DNA from: Candidatus Phytoplasma ziziphi
GTDB taxonomy: Bacteria; Bacillota_I; Bacilli_A; Acholeplasmatales; Acholeplasmataceae
DNA: 64,000 bases
Direction: 5' to 3'
Assembly (NCBI RefSeq): GCF_003640545.1
Contig: NZ_CP025121.1
Coordinates: forward strand, 496,001 to 560,000
Notes under the pieces: generated by a model
The model's database searches: none
What the model saw: the letters and a program-made list of their open reading frames with translations, nothing else
What the model was told of the DNA's origin: nothing
Translations under genes and position numbers: made by a program
In this document: piece after piece, positions 28,825-38,277 of the stretch
Position numbering within the stretch: the first letter of the stretch is position 1
Layout of the letters: each line of letters starts with the position of its first letter

Positions 28825-29756
28825 ATGAATTCTTATCCCTTGTCTTTCCAAGAAGTTGTTCCACTTTTTTTAAAAGAAAAAGCTTTATATATTAAAAAAT
28901 CTTCCGTTTCAATTTATTATTTCAATATTAAAAAACATTTTATCCCTGTTTTTGGTAATTCTTATCATCTTACAGAACAAGAAGTGCAAAATTTTATTTT
29001 ATTAAAACATCAGAAGGGTTTAAAAAATAAAACATTGAAAGGATCTCATTGTTCTTTTAAAAATGATTTTAAAATTTGCACAAAAAAATTATCATTGGCC
29101 ATTAATAGAATTTCAATTACATTTTCCTCTTTCTTCTTATAAAACGCGTATTAAAGTTTTACCACGTAAAGACCAAAGAAAATTAATGACTTATTTAAAA
29201 AAAAAATTTTACTTTTCAAAATTTAGGACTTTTAATTGTTTTATCTTCAGGAATAAGAATTGGGGAAATTTGTGCTTTAAAATGGAAAGATATTGATTTT
29301 AAACGAAAACTTTTTTGTATTTCAAAAACACTTCAAAGATCAATGATTGTTAACCCGCAAAAAGCAAAAACAGAATTAATTTTAAATGAAGCAAAAACCC
29401 CTCAATCTCATCGTGAAATCCCTTTATCATCTTTTTTGTTTCATTTATTAACACCTTTAAAAAAAAATTTATGTTCTACTTTTTTTATTCTTTCAAATAA
29501 TAAAAAGCCAATTGAACCACGTGTATTTCGTAAATATTACGAAAGACTTTTAAAAAAATTAAAAATTCCATTTATTAATTTCCATGGTTTAAGACATAGT
29601 TTCGCAACTCGTTTAGTAGAAACTAAAATTGATTATAAAACAATTAGTTCTTTATTAGGGCATCGCGATATCAAAACTACCTTAAATTTATATGTTCATC
29701 CGAATTATGAAACTAAAAAAAAATCTTTAGAAAAAATGTTACAAACTTTAATTTAA
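28825..29756 (+). pseudogene. Tyrosine recombinase (phage integrase family), two frameshifts
   Basis: A strong AAAGGAG site lies 8 bases before the ATG. The restored protein of about 310 residues has a SAM-like N-terminal DNA-binding domain and the catalytic domain with the first Arg in SSGIRIGEI, HGLRHSFATR (His and second Arg) and LGHRDIKTTLNLY (His and the Tyr nucleophile). This is the XerC/D-like family that inverts or integrates DNA. Two single-base insertions break it: an extra G in TTGAAAGGATCTC and an extra A in the A9-A10 run near 29200. The C-terminal catalytic piece (29343-29756) is intact but lacks the first Arg. It lies between the hsd operon and the inverted second hsdS, the place where a dedicated hsdS invertase would be expected. 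Confidence 0.88.
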
Positions 29757-29870
29757 TACATTTTTTTATCTCATATACATTATTTTTATTAACTTAAACT
29801 AAATATTAATATGAACGTAGTTATTTTAAAATATTTATAACTTGGAAAAGAATTAAGAGAAAAATAAAAT

Positions 29871-31025
29871 ATTCCTGATAAACAATTCCTTAAGTGTCCC
29901 CATTTGAGATTTCCAGAGTTTGAAAAAGAATGGGAAGAACAATCTTATTTAAAAGAAGTTACATTAAAAGAGTTAGTTGAAATAAAAACAGGTGAACAGT
30001 TAAATCGTACTAAATTTCAAACTCATGGGAAATATTATGTCATGAATGGCGGTAATAAACCATCTGGTTATTATTCTCAATTTAATACTCCCATGAATAC
30101 AATTACCATTAGTCAAGGAGGTAATTGTGGTTATGTTCACTATCATCAAGTTCCTTTTTGGTGTGGCGCTCATGCTTTTAAATTAATTAAATGTCTTCAA
30201 AAGATAAATTATAGTTATTTATTTCATTATTTAAAAAAAAATGAATTTTGTTTAAAAAAATTAGGTTATGGAACAGGATTAAAAAATATTTCTAAAAAAT
30301 CTTTAGAAAGTTTTTCTATTCTGTATCCATTATCCCTTCAAGAACAAAACAAAATAGCTTCTTTTCTTTCTTTATTAGATGAAAGAATTAAAATACAAAG
30401 TGAAATTATTAAGGATATAGAATTACACCAAAAATATTATTTAAATCAATTAATAGAAAGACAATTAAGATTTCCAGAGTTTGAAAAAAAAGAATATCAT
30501 TGTTATAAATTAAAAGAGTTAGTTGAAATAAAAAGAGGAAAACGTCTTCTTAAAAAACAATTATCAACACAATTGAATGAAATAAATCAATATCCAGTTA
30601 TTAGTGGTGGTCAAAAACCCTTGGGATTTTATCATCAATATAATGCTGGTAAAAATACTATTACTATTATTTGTTTCGGTAGTATTGGTTATGTTTTTTA
30701 TCATAATAGACCTTTTTGGTGTAGTGATAGTTCTTTTTTAATTAATATAAAAAATGAATTAAAATCCAAAAATAATACATTATTTCTTTTTTATTATTTA
30801 AAAAAATTAGAAAATCAAATTAAAAATTATAAAATAGGAACAGCAAATCCAGGTTTACAAACAAATTTTAGTGAAAAAATATTATTATATTTGCCTTCTC
30901 TCTCAGAACAAAACAAAATAGCTTCTTTTCTTTCTTTATTAGATGAAAAACAAAATTTAGAAAAGGATTTATTACAAAACTATCGATTTCGAAAAAAATA
31001 TTATTTAAATCATTTATTAATTTAA
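29871..31025 (+). CDS. hsdS: Second HsdS-type specificity gene, start codon lost (silent cassette)
   Basis: The frame is intact over two target domains and both spacers (RFPEFEKEWEEQS..., EQNKIASFLSLLDERIKIQ, LSEQNKIASFLSLLDEKQN), about 384 codons. Aligned with the expressed hsdS, the ATG at its start is ATT (ATATTCCTGATAAAC against ATATGCCTGATAAAC). The next possible start is TTG at 29904, without a ribosome site. The upstream DNA is a copy of the hsdM end, not a promoter. It is therefore best seen as a silent donor of target domains. Domain 1 carries GNKPSGYYSQFN, domain 2 GGQKPLGFYHQYN, both differing from the expressed copy. Recombination over the spacers would give new HsdS combinations. 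Confidence 0.88.
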   Translation: MPDKQFLKCPHLRFPEFEKEWEEQSYLKEVTLKELVEIKTGEQLNRTKFQTHGKYYVMNGGNKPSGYYSQFNTPMNTITISQGGNCGYVHYHQVPFWCGAHAFKLIKCLQKINYSYLFHYLKKNEFCLKKLGYGTGLKNISKKSLESFSILYPLSLQEQNKIASFLSLLDERIKIQSEIIKDIELHQKYYLNQLIERQLRFPEFEKKEYHCYKLKELVEIKRGKRLLKKQLSTQLNEINQYPVISGGQKPLGFYHQYNAGKNTITIICFGSIGYVFYHNRPFWCSDSSFLINIKNELKSKNNTLFLFYYLKKLENQIKNYKIGTANPGLQTNFSEKILLYLPSLSEQNKIASFLSLLDEKQNLEKDLLQNYRFRKKYYLNHLLI

Positions 31026-31067
31026 ATTAAAAAAATAACTAAAAGAAAACATTTCATATAAAGAAAA

Positions 31068-31101
31068 ATCCTATATGTTTTTTTAAAAAAACATATAGGA
31101 T
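31068..31101 (+). terminator. Terminator after second hsdS
   Basis: ATCCTATATG... and CATATAGGAT form a stem with A/T runs, the inverted twin of the hairpin at 21391-21423. Confidence 0.75.
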
Positions 31102-31159
31102 AAGAAAAAAATAAAGAGTTTTTTATTTTTTTTCTTTAACTCGAAAAAACGAAATAATT

Positions 31160-31640
31160 AAAATAAAAACTAAAAATAAAACTCAAAAAACTAAAATTTG
31201 AGTTTTATTTTTTTATTGTCCAAACTTAGAAACAAAGGAGACCTAAAATTAAAAATAAATTAACAAACGCAAACATAAAAAACTTTATTTTAGAATACTG
31301 GCGAAAATTTTTAAATATACTTTTAGTTTTTAAAATTAGATTATATAAACATTAACAATAATTTTAATATTGATAAAATATATTTTGTATTTATTAAATG
31401 TTTGTTTTATAAAAAAACACTAAATTCAAAAGTTAAGGTTTTTTTATTTAAATATAAATATTAAATTATTTTTTTGTTTTAAAAATAAATTTTATAGATT
31501 GGGCAAAAATTTAATTAAATTTAAATTTATATTTTTCAAAAAAACTTTTTATTTTTTATATTCTATCAAAAAAATAAAAAATTTAAATTATATTCGAATG
31601 AATAATAAAATTTTCAAAAAATTACTAAATAAATTTAATT
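31160..31640. repeat. Segment repeated downstream of two ftsH genes, copy 1
   Basis: A gene-free stretch of about 480 bp that is largely the same as 61690-62215. It contains a terminator (AACTCAAA...TTTGAGTT), the GTCCAAACTTAGAAACAAAGGAG module and A/T blocks such as TTCAAAAGTTAAGG. In both places it ends at the 3' end of a minus-strand ftsH, so the duplication covers the downstream flank as well as the catalytic half of ftsH. Confidence 0.8.
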
Positions 31641-31647
31641 AAATATT

Positions 31648-33399
31648 TTAAACAATTGTTAATTTATCTATTTCTTCTTTATTAATAGTTTCTTTTTCTA
31701 ATAATAAATTAGTTATTTTATCTAATAAAGATTTATTTTCTTTAATAATTTTTCGGCATTCTTGATAACATTCGTCTACTATTTTTTTAATTTCTATATC
31801 AATCGTTTTTTTATCAGAAAAATCAGAATCTTGAGAAACACCTAAATCACTCATTCCATATTTAGTCACCATCAAACTAGATATTTTAGTAGCTTGTTTA
31901 AAATCCTCACAAGCTCCATTAGAAACATCGTCAAAAACTAATTCTTCAGCTACTCTACCGCCTAAATAAGAAACGATATTTGCTAACATTCTTTTTTTAG
32001 AAGAAAAGAAGGTTTCTTTTTCAGGTAACATTAAGTTATAACCGCCTGCTGAACCTCTTGGAATGATAGTTATTTTTTGAACTTTTTGAGCATGTTCTAA
32101 TTTTAAACCAATGACTGCGTGTCCCGCTTCATGGTAAGCGACCATTTTTCTTTCTTCTTCAGTATATTTAATGGATTTTTTAGCTGGACCCATAAGTACT
32201 CTATCAATCGCTTCTTCTAGTTCTTCCATTGTAATCATTTCTTTTTGATTTCTGACTGTTAAAATAGAAGCTTCATTTAAAACAGCTTCTAATTGAGCTC
32301 CACTCATATAAGGGGTTTGTTTCGCTAATTGATGAAAATTAATCTCTGGAGCAACTTTTTTATTACGAGCATGTAATTTTAAAATAGATTCTCGCGATTT
32401 TACATCAGGTAAACCTACTTTAAAGATTCGATCGAATCTTCCTGGTCTTAACAAAGCCGCATCTAACATATCAGCTCTATTAGTAGCTCCAATAATAATG
32501 ATTCCTTGATATTGCGAGAACCCATCCATTTCAGTTAATAATTGGTTGAGGGTTTGATTTGTTTCTTGAGGCCCTCCTGAAAAACCACTTCTTTTGCCGC
32601 CTAAAACATCTATTTCATCAATAAAGAGCACACAAGGAGCGTTATTCTTAGCTTCTTTAAATAATTTTCTGACACGAGAAGCGCCAACGCCGACAAACAT
32701 TTCAACAAATTCAGAACCAGATACTGCATAAAAAGGAACTCCCACTTCTCCAGCTAAAGCTTTCGCTAATAAGGTTTTTCCTGTTCCAGGAGGACCTTCT
32801 AATAAAATACCTTTAGGTATTTTAGCTCCTACAGCAACATATTTTTGAGGTCTTTTTAAGAAATCAATTAATTCTTTCATTTCCTCTTTTTCTTCTTCAT
32901 TACCAGCAACATCTTTAAATGTGAATCTAGATTTTTGTTTCGAAGATATAAGAGGGTTAGAATTAAGTTTGTTTGATGTTTTTTTGATATTGTTAATAAT
33001 ATAGAAAATAAAAACACTAGAAGAAAAAATAGGAATAATATCAAATAAAAATCTTAAAAAATTGAAATTATAAAAATAAACAGGTTCGAATTTAATTGAA
33101 GGCCTTTCTATTAAAAGACTTATCATCCCTGAATAAAAAGTAAAATCCATTTTAGTCCAAAAAATTTCTTTATTTCTTGTATAAGCTCTTATTTTGATTC
33201 TATTTTGATTTAATAATTTATTTCCAGGTTCTTCATGAGTAATCTTTTCAATATTAGAATTTTTAATCATTTGAATAATTTGATTATTTTCGACTTTAGT
33301 TCCTTTAGTAAAAAAATCATCAATTAATTCCTTTGCAATAAAGATACTTAAAAGAATCAAAAATAAATAAATCATTAATTTTGTTTTATTTATATTCAT
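31648..33399 (-). CDS. ftsH: FtsH/HflB membrane protease, second copy
   Basis: 583 residues. Membrane helices at about 8-24 and 117-137 flank an outer domain unrelated to the other copies. The catalytic half starts near LNSNPLISSKQKSRFTFKDV. Walker A GPPGTGKT (202-209), pore loop MFVG (the classical FtsH form), Walker B VLFIDEID, LRPGRFDR and HEAGH (423-427) are all present, as is the third zinc ligand region CEDFKQAT. It follows the oligopeptide-binding-like gene by 58 bp on the same strand, so they are likely coexpressed. The differing outer domain should choose partners or substrates at the outer face; this is inference. Confidence 0.95.
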   Translation of the reverse strand: MNINKTKLMIYLFLILLSIFIAKELIDDFFTKGTKVENNQIIQMIKNSNIEKITHEEPGNKLLNQNRIKIRAYTRNKEIFWTKMDFTFYSGMISLLIERPSIKFEPVYFYNFNFLRFLFDIIPIFSSSVFIFYIINNIKKTSNKLNSNPLISSKQKSRFTFKDVAGNEEEKEEMKELIDFLKRPQKYVAVGAKIPKGILLEGPPGTGKTLLAKALAGEVGVPFYAVSGSEFVEMFVGVGASRVRKLFKEAKNNAPCVLFIDEIDVLGGKRSGFSGGPQETNQTLNQLLTEMDGFSQYQGIIIIGATNRADMLDAALLRPGRFDRIFKVGLPDVKSRESILKLHARNKKVAPEINFHQLAKQTPYMSGAQLEAVLNEASILTVRNQKEMITMEELEEAIDRVLMGPAKKSIKYTEEERKMVAYHEAGHAVIGLKLEHAQKVQKITIIPRGSAGGYNLMLPEKETFFSSKKRMLANIVSYLGGRVAEELVFDDVSNGACEDFKQATKISSLMVTKYGMSDLGVSQDSDFSDKKTIDIEIKKIVDECYQECRKIIKENKSLLDKITNLLLEKETINKEEIDKLTIV

Positions 33400-33457
33400 A
33401 ATAATTTTTTGTCTTTTCTTAGAAAAATATTAAAATTTTTAAAATTAATTATGCGTT

Positions 33458-35242
33458 TTAAGTTCTTGTAATAAGAATTTTTTGTGGTTTAATCAACAAA
33501 GGAATGTTGATTAATTCTTGATAGCATTTTTTTTCTAATTCATTAAAAATATTTAATAATTCTTTTTTATAATTGTATTTTTGTTTTAAATTTAAAATTT
33601 TGTGTTCTAATTGTTCTATCGTTAATTCATTATTTACACTTTTATCTATTTTTTGCATTGTTTTAATAATTTTTTCGCTACATTTGTCTTTTTTATTTAA
33701 AGAAGTGAAAAAAGGTAAATTTGCTATATTATATTTTAAATCATCAACTACAATAATGTTATTATTTTTTGGTAATGATTGTTGCATTGGACTTATTTGT
33801 GAATCTTTCAATTCTATTGATATTTTGTCTCCGAAAGCATTTTTTAATTGTTCTTGTAATAATTGAGCTATTTGTTTATAATCATTAACATTTGATTGAT
33901 TTGGCGAAATAATATTTAATTCAATCTTATTTAAATTTGCAGAATTAAGCGCTTGTTGAAAAAAATTTTTCGCTTTTTCAAGATTATATGTATAACTTTC
34001 AACATTATTTTCAACATTTTTCGGAATATTATTCATTATAACATCAGGATGACCAGGTAAAAATAATTTATCTGGTAAAAAAGAAATTGCTTTTTTTTCA
34101 TAAACAATTGTTTTATCATCATTACATTTGCTTAAATCATAAAATAATTTATCTCTATCGATTGCAAAAAATAAAGCTTTTCTAAAATTTATATTTTTGG
34201 AAATATTTTTTTGCGGATCGTTTTCTCCATAATTTAAATAAAGAGCTGTCATACGAAGAAAATCACTAGTATTTTTCAATTCATTTATGTAGTGAATTTG
34301 ATAATCTTTATTTTGATATTTTTTTAATTTTCCTATTGTATTTGGGGTATCTAACGATAATTCTGTTATTTTTTCTGTATCAAATAATTGTTCTAAATTT
34401 TTTTGATTTTCACATATATAAATTTGCAATTTATTATTACTATCATTAATTTTAGAAAATGTATATAGTTGATTATCGACAAAATCATCTATTTTATAAG
34501 GTCCGTATGAAATAAAATAATTTTCTTTTGTACCATAAGAAGAAATGCTTAAATTATCACTCAAAGAATTTTTATATTCAGTAATTGGAACTAAAATAAG
34601 ATTTTCATTTAATAAATTTATAATGTTTTTTAATGTTTTATTTTTTTGAAAAGAAATTTTAAATTTATTTTCATTATGGCAAGTTTTATCTTCAATCGTT
34701 AAATCTTGAAATTTACTATTTTTTTTTAATTGTTCTAAACTAAATAATATATGTTTTATAGTAATTAATTCATTATTTATGAATTTCATATTTTTATTTA
34801 AAGTAAAAGTGAATTCTGGACTCTCAAAAGAGTCTAAATTTTTTTCATTAATATTATATGTTTGTGCATCTTTTCCTATTACTTCAAGTTTGCACAATCC
34901 TTCAGTAATTTTTTGATTATTTTCATAATCAAAGTTAAAGTAGGGTGTTGTAAGATATTTAAAAATTTCTTTTTTTAATGCTTTACTAGAATTTATGTCG
35001 AAAGGGTTTAAATTTATATATTGATGTTGTATTGAATTATCTTTAACAACACCTTTTTTAATTATTTTACCATTATTTTCTTTTTCTGAATTATTTTGTA
35101 TTGTGTCCGGGGCTGATTTTTGGGGACAATATCTTCTATTAATTATTTTTAGTCCTACAAAAACCAATATAACTATAGTAATTACAACGAAAACAATGAT
35201 TAATATTTTTTTATTTTTGTTATAAAATTCTTTAAAATTCAT
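33458..35242 (-). CDS. Oligopeptide-binding-like protein (SBP family 5), membrane-anchored, 594 aa
   Basis: An N-terminal hydrophobic helix (about 12-34) with no lipobox Cys in the usual place suggests an uncleaved anchor. The body matches extracellular solute-binding family 5 (OppA/DppA) in segments such as EFTFTLNKNMKFINNE and NFRKALFFAIDRDKL and in overall length. Family members capture peptides for an ABC importer; no permease or ATPase genes are nearby. The gene heads a likely operon with ftsH, with a T15 promoter about 90 bp upstream. It may deliver peptides, or act as an orphan binding protein or a substrate of the linked FtsH. Confidence 0.72.
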   Translation of the reverse strand: MNFKEFYNKNKKILIIVFVVITIVILVFVGLKIINRRYCPQKSAPDTIQNNSEKENNGKIIKKGVVKDNSIQHQYINLNPFDINSSKALKKEIFKYLTTPYFNFDYENNQKITEGLCKLEVIGKDAQTYNINEKNLDSFESPEFTFTLNKNMKFINNELITIKHILFSLEQLKKNSKFQDLTIEDKTCHNENKFKISFQKNKTLKNIINLLNENLILVPITEYKNSLSDNLSISSYGTKENYFISYGPYKIDDFVDNQLYTFSKINDSNNKLQIYICENQKNLEQLFDTEKITELSLDTPNTIGKLKKYQNKDYQIHYINELKNTSDFLRMTALYLNYGENDPQKNISKNINFRKALFFAIDRDKLFYDLSKCNDDKTIVYEKKAISFLPDKLFLPGHPDVIMNNIPKNVENNVESYTYNLEKAKNFFQQALNSANLNKIELNIISPNQSNVNDYKQIAQLLQEQLKNAFGDKISIELKDSQISPMQQSLPKNNNIIVVDDLKYNIANLPFFTSLNKKDKCSEKIIKTMQKIDKSVNNELTIEQLEHKILNLKQKYNYKKELLNIFNELEKKCYQELINIPLLIKPQKILITRT

Positions 35243-35327
35243 TAATTAATTTTTTATCCTTTCTTTTTTTATTTGCTATTAATTAATACTAGTTATGCTT
35301 ATTAAAGTTTAATTAATATTAAATATA

Positions 35328-35354
35328 ATTATAAACAAAAAAAAAAAAAAACAA
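35328..35354 (-). promoter_or_regulatory. T-tract promoter, T15, 15-bp spacer
   Basis: TTG, fifteen T, GTT, TATAAT on the minus strand, about 90 bp before the binding-protein gene. Beyond it lies a partial copy of the ATCTTTACCTATAATAA palindrome with one arm degraded (35430-35465). The gap to 35660 otherwise shows no gene. Confidence 0.6.
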
Positions 35355-35661
35355 TTTCAATGTTCAATTTTTTTATAAGGTATCGAATTAATTTTTATAA
35401 TGATAAAATAATCTTTTTTTATAAAAAATATCTTTACCTATAATAATTAAAATTATTAGAATTGAAAGCTATTTATTTATATTTTTGTTTTGTAGCAGAA
35501 AGATATATTAATAATAATCCAAAATAACATGATTTAATTTCTATTACACTTTCTCTAAAATTACTTATTTTTAAAACCTTTTTTCGCTAAAAACAAAAAA
35601 GATTATTTTGTTTTAATTATTCTTTTTAGTATTAAAAATGCATTTATTTACAAATTTAAAC

Positions 35662-35883
35662 TCATTTTTTATTTATATCTAATGAAAAAATATTTTTCAT
35701 TAATGTTTGAATTTCTATTTTTTTGTTGATAATTTCTGAATGATAATTTTTAATTTTCTTTTTGTTATTTTGAAAAGTACTTAAGCTAATTTTTTCTTTT
35801 TTGGTTTTCATAAAAATTATTGTTAAAATTAAAACTCCTATAACGCTTATGAAAATTGTATTTATTAATTGTTGTTCTATCAT
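35662..35883 (-). CDS. Small single-helix membrane protein, 73 aa
   Basis: One helix at about residues 7-25 (INTIFISVIGVLILTIIFM) followed by a Lys-rich tail. A purine-rich AGAAAGATC site is upstream of the ATG. No family recognised; layout is like other signal-anchor miniproteins in the window. Confidence 0.5.
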   Translation of the reverse strand: MIEQQLINTIFISVIGVLILTIIFMKTKKEKISLSTFQNNKKKIKNYHSEIINKKIEIQTLMKNIFSLDINKK

Positions 35884-35949
35884 AATTTTTTGATCTTTCT
35901 TTTTGTTTTTAAAATGATTTATTTTTTAAAACTCCTATTTTTTTATATA

Positions 35950-36369
35950 TCACCATTTTTTAAGAGATGATAAAAATTTTTGTTCCTTTTGGATTTTTTT
36001 GTAAATATCTAAAAATATTTTTTGATTTAAGAATAATTTTTTTGTTTTCATATTAAACCTATAATCATATTTATCCATTTTGTCTGTAAATTCAATTTCA
36101 AAAGGTAAATTTTCTTTTGATTTTTTTATTTTTTCTAAAAGTTCCCAACATTCATAAACGGAATTATAACTTAAATAAAATGTATTCTTTTCAAAATTAA
36201 AATTATTATTATCTTGTTTATGTAATCTCATTTTAAAAATGGAACATGTTTTTAAGATTTTAAAATATTCTTTTAATATATAAATTTTTGTGTTGTCATT
36301 TATCAATTTATTTTTTGTTTTTCTACTCCTTTGTTTCTGAGTTTGGACAATAAAAAAAATCAAACTCAA
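35950..36369 (-). CDS. Hypothetical protein of a repeated family, 139 aa
   Basis: The longest copy of the family also seen at 21.0 kb and, as a fragment, at 15.1 kb. It has KDNNNFNFEKNTFYLSYNSV-type middle sequence and the ends FEIEFTDKMDKYDYRFNMK and KIQKEQKFLSSLKKW. The extreme N-terminus (SLIFFIVQTQKQRS) overlaps the conserved terminator/TTGTCCAAACTCAGAAACAAAGGAG module, so the real start may be an internal ATG. No motif recognised. It is flanked by the same module at 37.6 kb. Confidence 0.45.
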   Translation of the reverse strand: MSLIFFIVQTQKQRSRKTKNKLINDNTKIYILKEYFKILKTCSIFKMRLHKQDNNNFNFEKNTFYLSYNSVYECWELLEKIKKSKENLPFEIEFTDKMDKYDYRFNMKTKKLFLNQKIFLDIYKKIQKEQKFLSSLKKW

Positions 36370-36564
36370 TTTTAGTTTTTAAGTTTGATTTTATGGTGTT
36401 ATTTTGATTATTTTGTTTATTTTGGGCTTATTGGTTTATAAAACAAAATTTATGTTAAAAAATATAAATCATAATATCCAAATATTTTTTTAAAAAATAC
36501 AATATTAAAACTTATAAATTTAATTTTAACTGAATTTGTTTTTAATATTTAAAAAATAAAAATT

Positions 36565-37444
36565 CTATTTAAAGTTTACATTTAAATCTAATTTTTTAGG
36601 TTTTTCGGGTGGTTTTGTAATATTATAATAATGATTAGTCAAAAATTGTTTAGAAAGTTCAATTTTCGAGTCATCCATCATATATGTTATTAGATTAGAT
36701 GATTGATATTGTAAACGACATTCATTACCTTCTTCATCATAAACGATGATTTGTCTTTTGGTATTATGTTTTTTGAACTAATTTTTTTTTTTTTTTCCGA
36801 TTTTACTTTGTATGTATGAAATTGATGGACCAGGTTTACCCTTTTGAATGAGACATTGATCCATCCATTCAATCATTTTATCGCTATATTGTCTACACAA
36901 ATTTTCTTTATATTCAATATTTGTACAAATAATATGATAAATTTTCTCTTCGGTTTCGAAGATGTTTGTTAATGAAGATGTTTGTTAATTCAAATTTAGT
37001 CAAATATAATTCAATTTTATGAGATTTAATGTCTAATTTCTTTGAAATTTTATTTTCTTCATATTTCCCATCATTATTTAATTGATTTTTTCTTTTATAT
37101 TCGTTAATAACTTCACGAAGGTCAAGATTATCAGTTGATAAATTAATTATTTTGGTGTCTTTTTTTGGAAAGCCTTCTATTTTTATTTCGATTGGTTTTT
37201 CGTTACTCAATTTTTGATTTTTTGGTTCGCATTTGAAGATTGTTTCATCTTCTTTTTTTTCTTCATTATTTTCTTTTGTTTTATCTTCGTTATCTTTTTC
37301 AGATTTGAATTCTAAATCAGAAGGAGATGACGGTTCTATATTTTCTTTAGTATTATTTGTATATTTATAAAACCAAATTATAGCGGCTATTGCAAAAAAA
37401 GGGATGATAAATAGTACTATTTTTTTGAAACAATTATTACTCAT
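36565..37444 (-). pseudogene. Exported acidic protein gene broken by a 16-bp duplication and a homopolymer shift
   Basis: The first frame (36914-37444, 176 codons) has a membrane helix (about 10-27), an acidic stretch (DNEDKTKENNEEKKEDE) and ends soon after ELTNIFINKHL. Removing one copy of the 16-bp repeat at 36958-36989 gives ELTNIFETEEKIYHIICTNIE and continues through QCLIQKGKPGPSISYIQ into a poly-Lys run coded by A16. One A less in a following A6 run then continues as KHNTKRQIIVYDEEGNECR to a stop at 36565. The restored protein would be about 285 residues. The segment IIVYDEEGNECRLQYQS recalls the repeat proteins seen elsewhere. Confidence 0.75.
36958..36989 (-). repeat. 16-bp tandem duplication inside a gene
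   Basis: GAAGATGTTTGTTAAT occurs twice in direct contact on the plus strand. Sixteen is not a multiple of three, so it shifts the frame of the gene at 36.6-37.4 kb. Loss of one copy restores it. Confidence 0.85.
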
Positions 37445-37639
37445 AAATTATATTTTCTTTTTAATAATAATAAATAAAAATTTAATATTTGAACTAAATA
37501 TTTTTTTATTATATAATTTTATAATTTTTTTCTTATTTTATATAGTAATTTTAAATGAAAAAAAAAAAAAAAATTATATATACTTTTTAATTTAATTTTA
37601 GGCGATAATTTTCATTATTTCGTTTGTTTTGGGCTCTCC

Positions 37640-37700
37640 CAGACAATAAAAAAATCAAACTCAATTTTTAGTTTTTGAGTTTGATTTTATGGGGTTATTT
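37640..37700. terminator. Conserved terminator module (AATCAAACTCAA)
   Basis: AAATCAAACTCAATTTTTAGTTTTTGAGTTTGATTTT forms a strong stem. The same hairpin with TTGTC and GTTTATTTTGGG-like flanks is at 21.3, 31.2, 36.4 and 61.7 kb. The sequence 37700-38100 shows no gene. Confidence 0.7.
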
Positions 37701-38105
37701 TGATTATTTCGTTTATATTGGGGCTGAAGCCAAATAGATGATTTACAAACTTAATTAGCAACAAAAAAACCGAACATATTCAAAAAGTTGAACTTTTATT
37801 AAAATTTTCATGGTTTTGTATTTATATGTTTTTAATGCAAGAGACGTTTTGAATTTTTTATGGTTAATAATTTTTAACTTTGCCGTTATTATAGATAAAA
37901 TAGATATGTTTGAAAAATTAAACAATCCAAATTAAAAAAAGAGAAACAATAATAATTCATATAGATATTAAAAAAATAACTCCTAAAAAAGAATTAGAAA
38001 TATAAAAGTAAATAACGAAATTACAATAACACTAAATAAGTTAACATGATTTCAAATACCTAAAAATTAAAGATTTTTATTTTAACTTAATTCATGCTTA
38101 TCATA

Positions 38106-38142
38106 AAAACCAAACTTAATTTTAATAATTAAGTTTGGTTTT
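38106..38142 (+). terminator. Terminator hairpin
   Basis: AAACCAAACTTAATTTT and AATTAAGTTTGGTTT form a stem followed by seven T. It insulates the plus-strand cluster that begins just after it. Confidence 0.75.
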
Positions 38143-38163
38143 TTTATTGACAGCACATAAAAA

Positions 38164-38187
38164 TTGTTTTTTTTTTTTTTTGGTATA
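38164..38187 (+). promoter_or_regulatory. T-tract promoter for the plus-strand cluster, T15, 14-bp spacer
   Basis: TTG, fifteen T, GG, TATACA. The spacer from TTGTTT to TATACA is only 14. A TTGACA lies about 20 bases further upstream but is badly spaced. It is the only plus-strand member of the T-tract class that I found. Confidence 0.5.
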
Positions 38188-38277
38188 CATATATTGTAGT
38201 AATTTTTGTTTTTTTAATTACTAATTACCATTAGTATAATAAAAAAATATTGATACTAAAGAAAGGAAATTTAAATT

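Larger units (their letters stand above)
29851..31150 (+). repeat. Right arm of the hsdS inverted repeat
   Basis: Starts with AAAAGAATTAAGAGAAAAA, the last codons of hsdM, and runs through the hsdS start, the central spacer, the C-terminal spacer, the terminator and the flank up to CTCGAAAAAACG. Its inverted partner is 21350-22763. Identity is highest in the spacers and lost in the target domains. Confidence 0.85.
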
